Origin: Halovenus carboxidivorans
GTDB lineage: Archaea; Halobacteriota; Halobacteria; Halobacteriales; Haloarculaceae
DNA: 64,000 nt
Assembly: GCF_009831575.1 (NCBI RefSeq)
Contig: NZ_WUUT01000006.1
Location: 124,001 to 188,000 of the forward strand
Reading direction: 5' to 3'
The position numbers and the translations under genes are program-made. Positions 45,719 to 54,759 of this stretch are shown piece after piece. The stretch's first letter is position 1. Every line of letters starts with the position of its first letter. The notes beneath the pieces are model-generated. The model had not been told where the DNA came from. It saw only the letters and a list, made by a program, of their open reading frames with translations, and made no database searches.

Positions 45719-47515
45719 TTATTCGTCCACGTCCCACATATACGCCGCCGCGTCGGGAAGGTCGTCGTACTTCGTCACGAATCCGTTCTCTGCGAGCGCT
45801 TCGGCCTTCTTCCGGGCGCTTCGCTCGTTAACCTTCGTCCCATTTTCGATTTCGGTCACTGTGCCACCTTTACCACCACTTTCCTGAAGGTACTCGGCTA
45901 CCTCTCGGGCGTCTTCGCTGAACAGAACGAGGTGCGCCGCTTCGCTCGGCACCCATTCGGGGAACGCCGCCGTGTTCACGTAGACCGTCGTGGGTTCGCT
46001 GTCTCGTCCGAACCGAAGCACGTCCTGAAGCGTCTGCCGCTTCATGTGTCGGTGAACCTTGTCCCCGAACTCACCGTAACTCTTCGCCGTCCCACGCTTC
46101 CCGTTTGACGTGACTGCTTCGCCCGCATACGCCCCCCACTTCTTGATGTAGGGGTCGCCGTAGTGCCGAGAGCCGGAGACGAACCCGAGGTACTTGTCTG
46201 CGAAGCCTTGGTAACTCAAGACGTTGCTGAAGTTCCGAGAGGTACCAACGTAGTTGAACAACTCACCGTCGTTGTACTCCGGGTACACGTTGTCAATCGC
46301 CTTCTTGCTCGTGATTAAGCCCGGTTTCTCGCCTTCTTTCCGGTGTATCCAATGCGCGATTTTGGTGTCTTTCTTTGCGGTGATACGCCCTTTTGCGTCG
46401 TTCTGGTATGGCTTCAGGTCGTCATTCGTCCGAATGATGGTCTGGTTCAGCACGTCCGAGACGTACTTTCGCTTCTCGCGGTCTTCGAGAACGTCGCGGT
46501 GCGTAAGGTCAAGGCCGGTCGCTATTCGCCACATCGCGGGCGTCGGAGTCCCGTCTAAACCAAGGAAGCCGTCGGCAATATCGAAGTTCGGTGGATTGAG
46601 AAGGTATATCGTATCTTCGTCTCGGTCGCGCACGCAGATGGCGTTCGAGTTGATACCCGAGGGGTCGATACCATGCAAGTCAGCCCAATCCGAGACGGGT
46701 AGCCGTTCCCACCCATTCCCTAACTCATGCCCGGCCAGTAGCGCGAATGTCAGGGTTGGGGCGAGTGCATGATACTCTTCGTTCGGAGATTTGAGAACGT
46801 TGCTGGTGTCCTGATAGAGGCCGTGTTCTCGGAACCAATCGAGGGCTTCAGCATACCGGTCGTTGTCAGGCTGTGCGTTCAGCACGTCCTGATAACTGTC
46901 GTAGCGTAGGGTGACATTCTGAAGGAAGCGGTCAACGACCTGTTCCGGGTTCTCGAACTCGGTTTCAAACTCACTCACCGAGAACTCGTCTTTAACCACG
47001 AAGCGCCCCTTCAGGTACTCGTCCCGGTAGGCATGGCTCGGGTCGCCAATTAGAACGTCAGGTGCCGACGGGTCGAAGTCAAGCAGTTCGAGATACCTAC
47101 AGTCCCCACCACACCGTATATCGTCAAGTCGGTCATGGATTTCACGGCCACCGACGCCGTTCTCGTATGCCTTCACGGCCCGACCGTCGTAGTGGTCTTG
47201 GTCGCTCTTATCGAACGCAGGACAGTCCTTGTACGGTGTCGGTATGCGCTTGTAAGTGAGTCCGAACTGGTCGCACAACTCTTCAGCGTCTCTCTTCAGG
47301 TAGTCTCGGGACGCAAGGTAGAGTAACAACGTTTCTGTCTCACTGGCGGCGTTCAGGGACGAATATGACTTGCCCGAAGCGGGCAGTGCTTCGAGTAGCA
47401 CATTCCCGTGTCCATTGTAGATTCCTCTGATTGCTTGTTCCACGCGGCGTCGAACGCCGTCCAAAGTGGGGGGCCTATACGGTGGATTCTTACTGATAGC
47501 GTTCGTACTTTGCAT
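45719..47515 (-). CDS. P-loop NTPase with C-terminal winged-helix-like region
   Basis: A 598-residue protein that I cannot place in a known family. Residues 43-50 read ALPASGKS, a Walker A motif, and VVKDEFS near residue 173 could act as Walker B. A middle Cys-rich stretch (CDQFGL, CPAFD and DDIRCGGDCRYLELL) is present. The C-terminal 60 residues (EIENGTKVNERSARKKAEALAENGFVTKYDD) resemble a winged helix. This order fits plasmid or virus replication helicases or recombination ATPases. It lies near the long non-coding region, which is suggestive of a replication module. Function is not proven. Confidence 0.55.
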   Translation of the reverse strand: MQSTNAISKNPPYRPPTLDGVRRRVEQAIRGIYNGHGNVLLEALPASGKSYSSLNAASETETLLLYLASRDYLKRDAEELCDQFGLTYKRIPTPYKDCPAFDKSDQDHYDGRAVKAYENGVGGREIHDRLDDIRCGGDCRYLELLDFDPSAPDVLIGDPSHAYRDEYLKGRFVVKDEFSVSEFETEFENPEQVVDRFLQNVTLRYDSYQDVLNAQPDNDRYAEALDWFREHGLYQDTSNVLKSPNEEYHALAPTLTFALLAGHELGNGWERLPVSDWADLHGIDPSGINSNAICVRDRDEDTIYLLNPPNFDIADGFLGLDGTPTPAMWRIATGLDLTHRDVLEDREKRKYVSDVLNQTIIRTNDDLKPYQNDAKGRITAKKDTKIAHWIHRKEGEKPGLITSKKAIDNVYPEYNDGELFNYVGTSRNFSNVLSYQGFADKYLGFVSGSRHYGDPYIKKWGAYAGEAVTSNGKRGTAKSYGEFGDKVHRHMKRQTLQDVLRFGRDSEPTTVYVNTAAFPEWVPSEAAHLVLFSEDAREVAEYLQESGGKGGTVTEIENGTKVNERSARKKAEALAENGFVTKYDDLPDAAAYMWDVDE

Positions 47516-47713
47516 TGTCGTTCACATCCACGACAGGGGAACGGGCCAGCCCGCCAAGGTCGCCCTTCCCTCTTCCTCGCAACCGAACGGATAGCGGTGC
47601 GTGTCGTGTGGTTGGTTCACCTACTTTCTTGGGACACTAAAAGTGTCGTACAGGCGTACCTCAAGGCTTCACGCGAGCGCATAGGATTTCTCTGATAGGG
47701 CTATTGAGAGCGA

Positions 47714-49939
47714 CTACACTTCAGAACGGACTTGATATAGGGGAGCAGTCAATTCAGAATTACATTCCGCACATCGTACTTCCCCGCTATCTGTTTGGAT
47801 TTTCATTGATAACGAACCGCAGTCACACTCTCTCACTTCTGTCCACTCGCCATCATTGAATGTCTGATTCCGAATTCCAACACTTGCGATAGACTGTCCA
47901 TTTCTTTTATGATAGTTGTCACGAACAGACTGGGAAATTCTATTTTGAAGGTCTTGCCTCTGTTCCGTACTAAACTCGTGGTATCCCTCTATACAAACAG
48001 AGGCCTCACTCACACCTGACCACCATTTGAGAACAAAATCAACGAGTTCTTCGGTACGGTTTTCGATTGCCTCTCTACCCCATTCAACATCATCAGGGTG
48101 CGGAAGTTCTCTCAAGTGCTGTTGGTTTGAATTATCATAGGTCTCTTCCCACTTTTGTCGATAAGGTTTGTTGCTTGCGTGTGGATTATCATCAGGACTA
48201 ATGAGAGCAAGATTACCCAAGGAATTCACACATTCTTCATGCTCTTCAATGCGTTCTTCCGGTAACTCTCTCGGGTTTTGCGGCCAAATGTGTTCGAGTT
48301 GTACCCGTCGACTTCCCATACCAACACCTGTGAACTCACGGAAATCGGCAATTGGCGACTCGCCACTGTTCTGCATTCTCAAATATCTTTCATATTCATA
48401 CAGCAGGTAAACAATTGAGGTCTCGCCAATTCCGCCCCACCTATCATTACCGTTGACAACATCTGGTTGGCGAAGATAGTCTGCGATAAGATAATCTGGA
48501 CAGTATCGACCAAGGTCATCCTCAATTTCCTTTACAACGTATTCATAAGCGGCTTCCGCTGTCTCAAAGACTTCTTCCGGGGGAGTATGGCCTTCGCCAA
48601 AAATATCCTTTGCAGTCTCACTTCGTCCGACCCATGAGACCGGGTATGACATTTTTCGCACATGGGCACGCCTCTTATCCGCCCGAGAGTTAGATATTTG
48701 ATATAATCGAAACGCATGAGTTCGGCACAACTGTATCGTTCTCAAAAACTCTTCACTATGCCCAAACGTCCTGCCTGCACTCATTAGCAAAGACAGATAG
48801 TTGGTCTGTTTCCCTATAGCGTTGAAACTTTTTAGTGCAGATACTATTTCTCTTTCAATCTTTGTTGGATTATTGGCTTCCCGAATTATAACGTCTGGAT
48901 TCGTGATTTTGCGGAATTCTTCCGCCGCTGTTCTCATATCTTGCATATACGCCTCAATCCAAACCTTCTGTTCTTCGGGTGGACGGGATTGTGGTATATG
49001 AGCCGGAATCCGCTTCACTCGACGGTGTATATCTGTGATTGTACTTGTCTCGAAACTGTATTCGCCGGAGAATAATCGCCAGTGTTCTCGTACAAATCTA
49101 TCAACAGACTCTTCGCCACCGTTTTGTGAAACTTTCTCAATTACAGCCCCAATCTTTTGATAAATATCTTCAGCGAGCGACTCGTCATTTTGTCGGTCTG
49201 CACAGAAAATCAAGTAACTTTTTATTTTATCAATAGTTGTCAGGTCTCGCCCTCTATCGTTTAGTACCTCGAAAAAGCGACCTGCTTCGCTTGTCTGTTC
49301 GATAGTGTATGTTGTAACTTGAATATTCGAAAATAACACCTCTGACAATCCGGATAAGAATTCAAGGAAATCGTCTTCTTCATCTTCTTTTTCGTCTAAC
49401 CAATCATGTATAACATCTTTGGCATTAAGAAGATATCCTTGCGAAGGGATACTCGCAGATACACTATCCGTGTCTTCGCTATTAATAATTATCAAGTCGT
49501 AGACTTCTTTTGTCTTTTCTTGTGGCCGAATCCGGGCTTCCCCACGGAAATCAATAAATGTCTCTTGATTATCCTCAATGATTTTCACTACTGGTTCATC
49601 ATCAATCTCTTCATCCTCATACTCTTTCAATCGTTCATTGACACATTGCAATAATATAGTGACAGTAGTAAGTCGTTGCTGGCCGTCGATAACGTTATAT
49701 TGGCTTAATTTCCGTCGTGAAACCGTCTTTGTCCCAACATTTTGAAGAACAATCGTTCCAAAATAGTGGAAACCTTCAAAATCTGCGTTTCTTCTTCTGT
49801 CTCGGTGAAGATGTTCAATATCAGAAAGTAAGTCTTGCACCTCTGAAGTAGTCCATGAATATCCACGTTGGTATTTTGGAACAGTAAATAGTCCGTTTTC
49901 AAATAAAAGTCCTAAATCCTGTTGTTCCGCATCTGCCAT
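47714..49939 (-). CDS. DUF262/DUF1524 (GmrSD-like) restriction protein with zinc ribbon
   Basis: A 741-residue protein. The N-terminal DUF262 domain shows YQRGYSW at residues 23-29 and IDGQQRLTT at 84-92, motifs of the ParB-like nucleotidase fold. The region FEVLNDRGRDLTTIDKIKSYL belongs to the same domain. DUF1524 shows the LEHIWPQNP His-Asn metal motif at about residues 545-553 and NSLGNLALIS. A C4 zinc ribbon (CDCGSLSM...CAECNSEL) ends the protein. DUF262/DUF1524 proteins include GmrSD type IV enzymes that cut modified DNA. It is AT-rich compared with neighbouring genes and stands as defence cargo of element 1. Confidence 0.88.
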   Translation of the reverse strand: MADAEQQDLGLLFENGLFTVPKYQRGYSWTTSEVQDLLSDIEHLHRDRRRNADFEGFHYFGTIVLQNVGTKTVSRRKLSQYNVIDGQQRLTTVTILLQCVNERLKEYEDEEIDDEPVVKIIEDNQETFIDFRGEARIRPQEKTKEVYDLIIINSEDTDSVSASIPSQGYLLNAKDVIHDWLDEKEDEEDDFLEFLSGLSEVLFSNIQVTTYTIEQTSEAGRFFEVLNDRGRDLTTIDKIKSYLIFCADRQNDESLAEDIYQKIGAVIEKVSQNGGEESVDRFVREHWRLFSGEYSFETSTITDIHRRVKRIPAHIPQSRPPEEQKVWIEAYMQDMRTAAEEFRKITNPDVIIREANNPTKIEREIVSALKSFNAIGKQTNYLSLLMSAGRTFGHSEEFLRTIQLCRTHAFRLYQISNSRADKRRAHVRKMSYPVSWVGRSETAKDIFGEGHTPPEEVFETAEAAYEYVVKEIEDDLGRYCPDYLIADYLRQPDVVNGNDRWGGIGETSIVYLLYEYERYLRMQNSGESPIADFREFTGVGMGSRRVQLEHIWPQNPRELPEERIEEHEECVNSLGNLALISPDDNPHASNKPYRQKWEETYDNSNQQHLRELPHPDDVEWGREAIENRTEELVDFVLKWWSGVSEASVCIEGYHEFSTEQRQDLQNRISQSVRDNYHKRNGQSIASVGIRNQTFNDGEWTEVRECDCGSLSMKIQTDSGEVRCAECNSELTAPLYQVRSEV

Positions 49940-50011
49940 GCTAATGCCCTAATGACGGACGGTTAAAAACTGTAAGGGTCAACCTAATAGTATAGATGTC
50001 TCGATAGTCGG

Positions 50012-50497
50012 TTATTCGTCGTCACCCACGTTCGGGTTCGGCGTCTCGAAGCCGTCCCTGTAGCAAGGCCAGCAGGGCAGGTCTTCGAAGAGCGGGCTAC
50101 AGTCGCAGTCTTCGGGACGGTCGTCGTCGCGGTCGTCGGCACCGAACTCTTCGAGGGTCATGCCCCCGTCGGTCGCGGCGAACTTCGGCGTCCCTTCGAC
50201 GTGCTGACCGAGTTGGGCGTCTACCTCGTCGGCGTCAACCCATGCCGGAATCGGTCGCTTGCCCGTAGCGAACGCCACCCGGCGGATGTGTTTGCACTCG
50301 ACGCTCCGGTACTCGTGGTCAGGGCAGGTACACCTGCCTTCACGGGCGTCCACACGATACTCTCCGTTCTCGTTCTGTCCGACGACAGTGTAAATGTCGC
50401 CGCCTTCAGGTAGAACGGCCATGTACTCGGTGAGCGCTCGCACGTCGCGCTCTTCGAGGTCGTTACTCTCATGCCTCTCGGCGGTCGTAGTTTGCAT
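50012..50497 (-). CDS. SWIM zinc-finger protein
   Basis: A 161-residue protein with the SWIM motif CTCPDHEYRSVECKHIRRV (CxCxnCxH) at residues 57-75, followed by a charged tail with more Cys (CDCSPLFEDLPCWPC). SWIM modules bind DNA or protein partners. Such genes are common in haloarchaeal plasmids and near transposons. The protein follows the DUF262 gene in the same direction. Confidence 0.87.
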   Translation of the reverse strand: MQTTTAERHESNDLEERDVRALTEYMAVLPEGGDIYTVVGQNENGEYRVDAREGRCTCPDHEYRSVECKHIRRVAFATGKRPIPAWVDADEVDAQLGQHVEGTPKFAATDGGMTLEEFGADDRDDDRPEDCDCSPLFEDLPCWPCYRDGFETPNPNVGDDE

Positions 50498-51005
50498 TGG
50501 TCTTCACTCCCGAAGACCCACTGCCTGCCTGTCTTCAGCAGGCGGGCTTTTACCGAAATCGCCCCATAGAGACAGTGCGTCTACTATATGCTACGTTCTA
50601 TAATCTTATTATTCTTGGGTATTAATAAGTCATTCAAGATTACCTTGGTGAATTAGAGCGCATTCACACAGCCGCACAGAGCCGCAGAGCGCACGTCAGA
50701 AACGACGCCCCAATCTACTCGGTTGCGGCTCGACTGCGCTCACGCGCCACTCTCGCCGTCTCTCGGCCCACGCACAGTACACCGGCACACGAATCGGGCG
50801 AAAACTGTACGCTGAAGCCTCAATACCCACAGATCCATCCCCAAATGAGGGAAGGACTGAAAGGGCCTCGGTACGTACAATGTAATGAAACGCCCGACGG
50901 CGAAGGGTGCGTTCGTGAGCCGGTTCAAATCTCCCCGCAATTCGCAGGGGCGTACCTGCCGAAATCCGGCGCTATACGGTCAATGCGCAACGAACCGCAA
51001 AATCA
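50498..51005. other. Right end of element 1, non-coding
   Basis: No gene is visible. The segment GTGAGCCGGTTCAAATCTC (50915-50933), followed by AATTCGCAGGGGCG (50939-50952), is repeated in similar form before the att copy of element 2, so it may hold integrase arm sites. The rest has no recognised features. Confidence 0.5.
50915..50952. repeat. Candidate integrase arm-site motif, element 1 right end
   Basis: It resembles 63596-63639 (shared CCGGTTxAAATCTC and AATxCGCAGGxGxG), at 85 and 78 bp from the corresponding att copies. Confidence 0.5.
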
Positions 51006-51023
51006 TGCCGCCTCCCGGATTTG
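51006..51023. repeat. Middle attachment copy of tRNA-Phe 3' end (18 bp)
   Basis: An 18-bp exact match to the tRNA-Phe 3' end (63676-63693). The sequence that follows up to about 51080 keeps only pieces of the tRNA, such as CTGAGCTAAG near 51067-51077. This fits an att site between two tandem elements. Confidence 0.8.
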
Positions 51024-51105
51024 GCCCCTCGGGGCTGCTGTTGCCCCTGAGTCAAGCTTTCCGGCCTGAGCTAAGCTGCGTCGGGCGTTCTGCGGAGAGC
51101 AAACA

Positions 51106-52116
51106 ATGGAACTCGAACCAATCGCTCCCGCAGACGCAAAGGAAATGTTCCTCGCACAACGGCGTGACGAGGTTTCAGAAGCAACGTTGCAGGGCTATCA
51201 CTACCGCCTCAAGCCCTTCGTGCAGTGGTGTGACCAAGAGGGCATTAGGAATCTTAACGACCTAACGGCCCGCTCGCTTCACGAATACCGCTTGTGGCGG
51301 AAAGAAGACGGAGACCTGAAGACGATTACTTTGAAGGGGCAGCTATCGACCCTTCGCGTGTTCCTGAAGTTCCTCGAATCAATCGACGGAGTAGAGCAGG
51401 GTCTACACGACAAGCTGCTCGTTCCCTCGGTCGAAGACGAAGAAGCAGTTAGTAACAGTATGCTTGAGGCAGAGCGGAGTGAACACATTCTCCGCTACCT
51501 CAGCAAGTACGAATACGCCTCGAAGCGTCACACGCTCTTTGCGGTGTTGTGGCACACCGGCTGTCGGATGGGTGCTGCTCACTCTATGGATGTTTCCGAT
51601 TTCGACCGGGAGAGCCAAGCGTTGAAAATCCGGCATCGTCCCGACACTGGAACGCACCTGAAGAACAAGCAGGCTGGCGAGCGTATCTGTGCCCTCTCCC
51701 AAGAGGTATGCGAAGTGCTGGAGGACTACATCAACGTGACCCGTGACGAGGTGACCGATGAACACGGACGGGAACCCCTCTTCACGACTCAATACGGACG
51801 GATGCACAGGTCGAAAATTCGGGAGATGGTGTATGCTGTTTCCCGCCCCTGTGCCTACGGGAAGGAATGTCCACACGGTCGAGAGCCTGACTCGTGTGAG
51901 GCAGGAAACTACACGCAGGCAAGTAAGTGCCCTTCCAGTGTCTCGCCTCACGACATTCGGAGAGGTGCTATTACTCATCTCCTCAGGAACGAAGTTCCGA
52001 AGCAGGTTGTGTCTGACCGGGTGAACTCTTCCCCTGAAACGCTTGAAAAGCATTACTCGCAGTTGACCGAGGAGGAGAAGATGGAGCAACGAAGAGACTA
52101 TCTTGAGGAACTGTGA
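51106..52116 (+). CDS. Tyrosine recombinase (integrase) of element 2
   Basis: A 336-residue integrase homologous to that of element 1 (same residues GYHYRLK, LRVF, SPHDIRRG). The catalytic Arg is in HTGCRMGA, HxxR is in SPHDIRRGA and Tyr is in TLEKHYSQ. The Cys cluster CAYGKECPHGREPDSCEAGNY...KCP is kept. It begins 83 bp from the att copy, like its homologue. Its stop is followed by a hairpin. Confidence 0.92.
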   Translation: MELEPIAPADAKEMFLAQRRDEVSEATLQGYHYRLKPFVQWCDQEGIRNLNDLTARSLHEYRLWRKEDGDLKTITLKGQLSTLRVFLKFLESIDGVEQGLHDKLLVPSVEDEEAVSNSMLEAERSEHILRYLSKYEYASKRHTLFAVLWHTGCRMGAAHSMDVSDFDRESQALKIRHRPDTGTHLKNKQAGERICALSQEVCEVLEDYINVTRDEVTDEHGREPLFTTQYGRMHRSKIREMVYAVSRPCAYGKECPHGREPDSCEAGNYTQASKCPSSVSPHDIRRGAITHLLRNEVPKQVVSDRVNSSPETLEKHYSQLTEEEKMEQRRDYLEEL

Positions 52117-52121
52117 CCACT

Positions 52122-52149
52122 TGAGGCGATAAACACATCCTCCGCCTCA
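52122..52149 (+). terminator. Hairpin after integrase 2, candidate terminator
   Basis: TGAGGCG (52122-52128) pairs with CGCCTCA (52143-52149) around a 14-nt loop that includes AAACACATCCTC. It begins 5 bp after the integrase stop. Archaeal terminators are mostly T-rich, so this is uncertain. The loop text resembles the start of the 84-bp repeats at 61915 and 63292. Confidence 0.35.
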
Positions 52150-52338
52150 GGTTTCTAAATCACCTGTCGTTAGCTTTTGTTACCCTACGGAGCCGAGTGA
52201 TGACTATACGGAATAATCCGGGTACGGCGTAGCTGTACAATAGCCTCTTTCGGATTGTATTGGCTCTTGCCCACAAACAGGGAAAGCCTGTGTTCATCCC
52301 CCGAAGAGGGTGCTTGTGGTTCGAGATTTCTTAATGGC

Positions 52339-52899
52339 TCAGGATGGTTGATTTCGTCGGAACTTTTCAACGCCATCACTACATCGTTCCCAGAACTCTA
52401 TCCAAGTCTCTCTGTCCCAGTGCCTATGGGTATTGCTCAAGAGGTAGTGGTCCAAGCCCTTGTGATTCCAGTCAAGTTTCAGTCCCTCAATATTCCGTCT
52501 GTCCGTTTTATGACCCGAAGCTTGAGAGTGAGTTATCTCCCTGTCGTTGATGTAGCGGTAGTACCACGTTGCAGCATTTTTGCCAACAAACGCAATTCGG
52601 TTTGGATTGTGAGCATCAATCCGGTCCATCAGACTCTCAAGACCACTCAATACTTGGTGCGCTTCAATATCGCTGTCCTTGGCTACCCTGAACTCCTCAG
52701 GGTCAACAATCTCGGTGAGATAAATACCGTACTCTTTGCCAAGTTGTCGGTAATCTTCGGGGGCTATCTGTTCGTCCGTTATCCCCGCATCCCGAAGCGT
52801 TCCCCAGAACCGATTATTGTGATAGATGTAGTATGCATCTTGTTCCTTGCTCTTCGAACTCCCACAGACAAACGTATGATGCTTCATATCAAGGTTCAC
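52339..52899 (-). CDS. Uracil-DNA glycosylase superfamily protein (MUG/TDG-like) with altered motifs
   Basis: A 186-residue protein with the MUG/TDG layout: N-terminal TFVCGSSKS (where GxNPG is usual), NNRFWGTLRDAGITDEQ at 28-42, GIYLTEIV, the NPNRIAFVGKNAATWYY strand, and a C-terminal YLLSNTHRHWDRETWIEFWE that corresponds to motif 2. The catalytic Asn of GxNPG is not visible, and the second motif differs. It may act on another base or have lost activity. A start at 52887 (MKHH) is also possible. It is cargo of element 2. Confidence 0.68.
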   Translation of the reverse strand: MNLDMKHHTFVCGSSKSKEQDAYYIYHNNRFWGTLRDAGITDEQIAPEDYRQLGKEYGIYLTEIVDPEEFRVAKDSDIEAHQVLSGLESLMDRIDAHNPNRIAFVGKNAATWYYRYINDREITHSQASGHKTDRRNIEGLKLDWNHKGLDHYLLSNTHRHWDRETWIEFWERCSDGVEKFRRNQPS

Positions 52900-52992
52900 A
52901 GACCAGTGTCCAATATCTATTTTGCTGCTAAGGGGCGGTTAGAGAGGTAACTGGTCAAGGGACTTGGGGCGGTCAGGTGCTTACAGAAGTCG

Positions 52993-54759
52993 TTAGAAGT
53001 CTGGGAAGTCAAGCAGGTCCGGCCACTCGAACTTTTCTCTTTGTTCGACGACCTTCGTTCCCCTGTCGTCCACCTCCTTACACTCAGCTATACCCAGAGT
53101 TTCGAGTAATTCCATCCGTTTCAGTACGGTTGGTTCTGTGTAGGGCGTCTGTTTCGTCAGGTCGGAAGTGGACAGGCTTCCATCGTTTTTGGGATTCAAC
53201 ACAGCCCGAACGACCGGACGACGTTCCTTCGGCATCGTACTCAGGGCGATGCGGGCACAGACTTGAGCATCCTCTATCTCAATCTGCTTTCGGCCACAGA
53301 GCAATGCGTGACCACGGGCAATATCCCGAAGAGTCGTTGCAATCCGGTGAGGGCCTTCTTTCTTTGTGGTTCCATCCTCGACGGGTGCGCGAGCGTGAAC
53401 GACAAGCATTGTCAGGTACTCGAACACCTGTTGAAGCTCGTTGGAAAGGGAACTCTCCCATTCTACACTCCCGTAGCCGCCGTGTTCACTCCAAAGGTCG
53501 TTGAGCAATGTCTGAACAGCCTTTTGACACCGAGCTACCTTCTTGCCGTACTCGTCGTCGTCAAACACATCCGAGACTGCCTGCGACATATCCGTCATTT
53601 TGCTCTTCTCGTGGAACACCAGCCGATTACCAGTGTGACCCATCACGTCCCACGCTCTTCGAGGGAGTGGGGTAGTCGCACCGAGGAAACCGAAGCGGTA
53701 ATCTCCCTCATATCCACGCTGACCGTGTGAACCCGTGTCCCTCACGTAGCCGTCTCCGTCCATCACATTCGCAACGACGGCCATCCACTTCTTGATGGAA
53801 GCTTGGTCTCCGGCGAACCAACTACTCATATCCTTACACGTCATCAGTTTGTGCTGGATTCGAGGGAGCAGGTCCAGCTTTTCTAGCTCTTCCTCGTCTT
53901 TCGAGGGTTCGGCACTCACGAAAGAGGCGGGAGTTGCATCGTCGCTTCTCTCCACTAAATTATCTAACCCATCGTTGAAGAACCGGATTACAGTTGATTT
54001 GCCCGCTCCAGTTTCTCCAACAATAACAAGCCCGGTGCAACTTTGCAAACCTTCGAGGAGGAGTGAAGCCGGAACGCATAGGGACGCCTCGGTTACTTCC
54101 CACGTTTGTTTGTCGAACTCTTCGAGAACCGTTTCCCGAACATCAGAAAGAGGGTTATCGGATTCTAAGCCAGCGGTGTCACTACTATCGCCGTTAGTGT
54201 GTTCATCTGCAATGTACTCCTTGTGAAGCTCCTTCAGGGCGCTCTCTCGCTCTTCCACGCTTGCGGGAGCCTGTTCAAGTCTATCCCCCGTAACAGGGAA
54301 CACACGCTCTTTGCCCGTCATCTCAACGTCGCTGTTACGTTCTCCATCATCGGGGAGTGGTCCCTTTACAAAGAGGAGGATGTGCGTTTGTTCAGGTCCG
54401 TATTCTGCGTATGAGTCTACTGTGTCGATAATCTCCTCAGCCCATTCTTCAGGTTCTCCATCGCTAACTGCGTTTTCCAACCGAATCCCGACAAGAGAGT
54501 CGTCTTCAGTTAGTGTAAACCCGAGTCCATCCATCTCAGCAGACGGTGCATCTGAGAACACCTCAGCCGCTTCATACCCGACAAACGTATTCGGGTCAGA
54601 TGGGTTTACCCGGCTGTCTGTTTTCGGGTTGGCTGGATACCTCTGCCCGTTTTCATCGGTTGACCAACATACCCACTGGTCACGGGACTGCAACGCTTCG
54701 GGAATGTGGTTGGCAAGTTGTTCGTCGCCGTCGTTCGATGATTTGGTATTCGTTGACAT
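52993..54759 (-). CDS. PrimPol/helicase-like replication protein with degenerate primase motif
   Basis: A 588-residue protein. Residues 18-180 resemble the N-terminal domain of archaeal and viral primase-polymerase proteins (IPEALQSRDQWVCWSTDENG; PANPKTDSRVNPSDPNTFVGYEAA; GFTLTEDDSLVGIRLENAV; and VFPVTGDRLE). Where active PrimPols read VGVDLDD, this protein has VGIRLEN (residues 90-96), so two metal-binding Asp appear lost. A P-loop GETGAGKST at about residue 245 starts an ATPase domain. The C-terminal 60 residues look like a winged helix (SLSTSDLTKQTPYTEPTVLKRMELL). Likely replication or maintenance ATPase of element 2. Confidence 0.65.
   Translation of the reverse strand: MSTNTKSSNDGDEQLANHIPEALQSRDQWVCWSTDENGQRYPANPKTDSRVNPSDPNTFVGYEAAEVFSDAPSAEMDGLGFTLTEDDSLVGIRLENAVSDGEPEEWAEEIIDTVDSYAEYGPEQTHILLFVKGPLPDDGERNSDVEMTGKERVFPVTGDRLEQAPASVEERESALKELHKEYIADEHTNGDSSDTAGLESDNPLSDVRETVLEEFDKQTWEVTEASLCVPASLLLEGLQSCTGLVIVGETGAGKSTVIRFFNDGLDNLVERSDDATPASFVSAEPSKDEEELEKLDLLPRIQHKLMTCKDMSSWFAGDQASIKKWMAVVANVMDGDGYVRDTGSHGQRGYEGDYRFGFLGATTPLPRRAWDVMGHTGNRLVFHEKSKMTDMSQAVSDVFDDDEYGKKVARCQKAVQTLLNDLWSEHGGYGSVEWESSLSNELQQVFEYLTMLVVHARAPVEDGTTKKEGPHRIATTLRDIARGHALLCGRKQIEIEDAQVCARIALSTMPKERRPVVRAVLNPKNDGSLSTSDLTKQTPYTEPTVLKRMELLETLGIAECKEVDDRGTKVVEQREKFEWPDLLDFPDF

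Larger units (their letters stand above)
42110..51005. mobile_element. Integrative element 1 at tRNA-Phe
   Basis: The unit of about 8.9 kb is bounded by the 33-bp att copy at 42110 and the 18-bp copy at 51006. It holds a tyrosine recombinase beside the left end, a small acidic protein, an ACR3-like transporter, a small zinc protein, a P-loop protein, a DUF262/DUF1524 restriction protein and a SWIM protein. Its right end (50915-50952) resembles the right end of element 2 (63596-63639). Confidence 0.75.
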
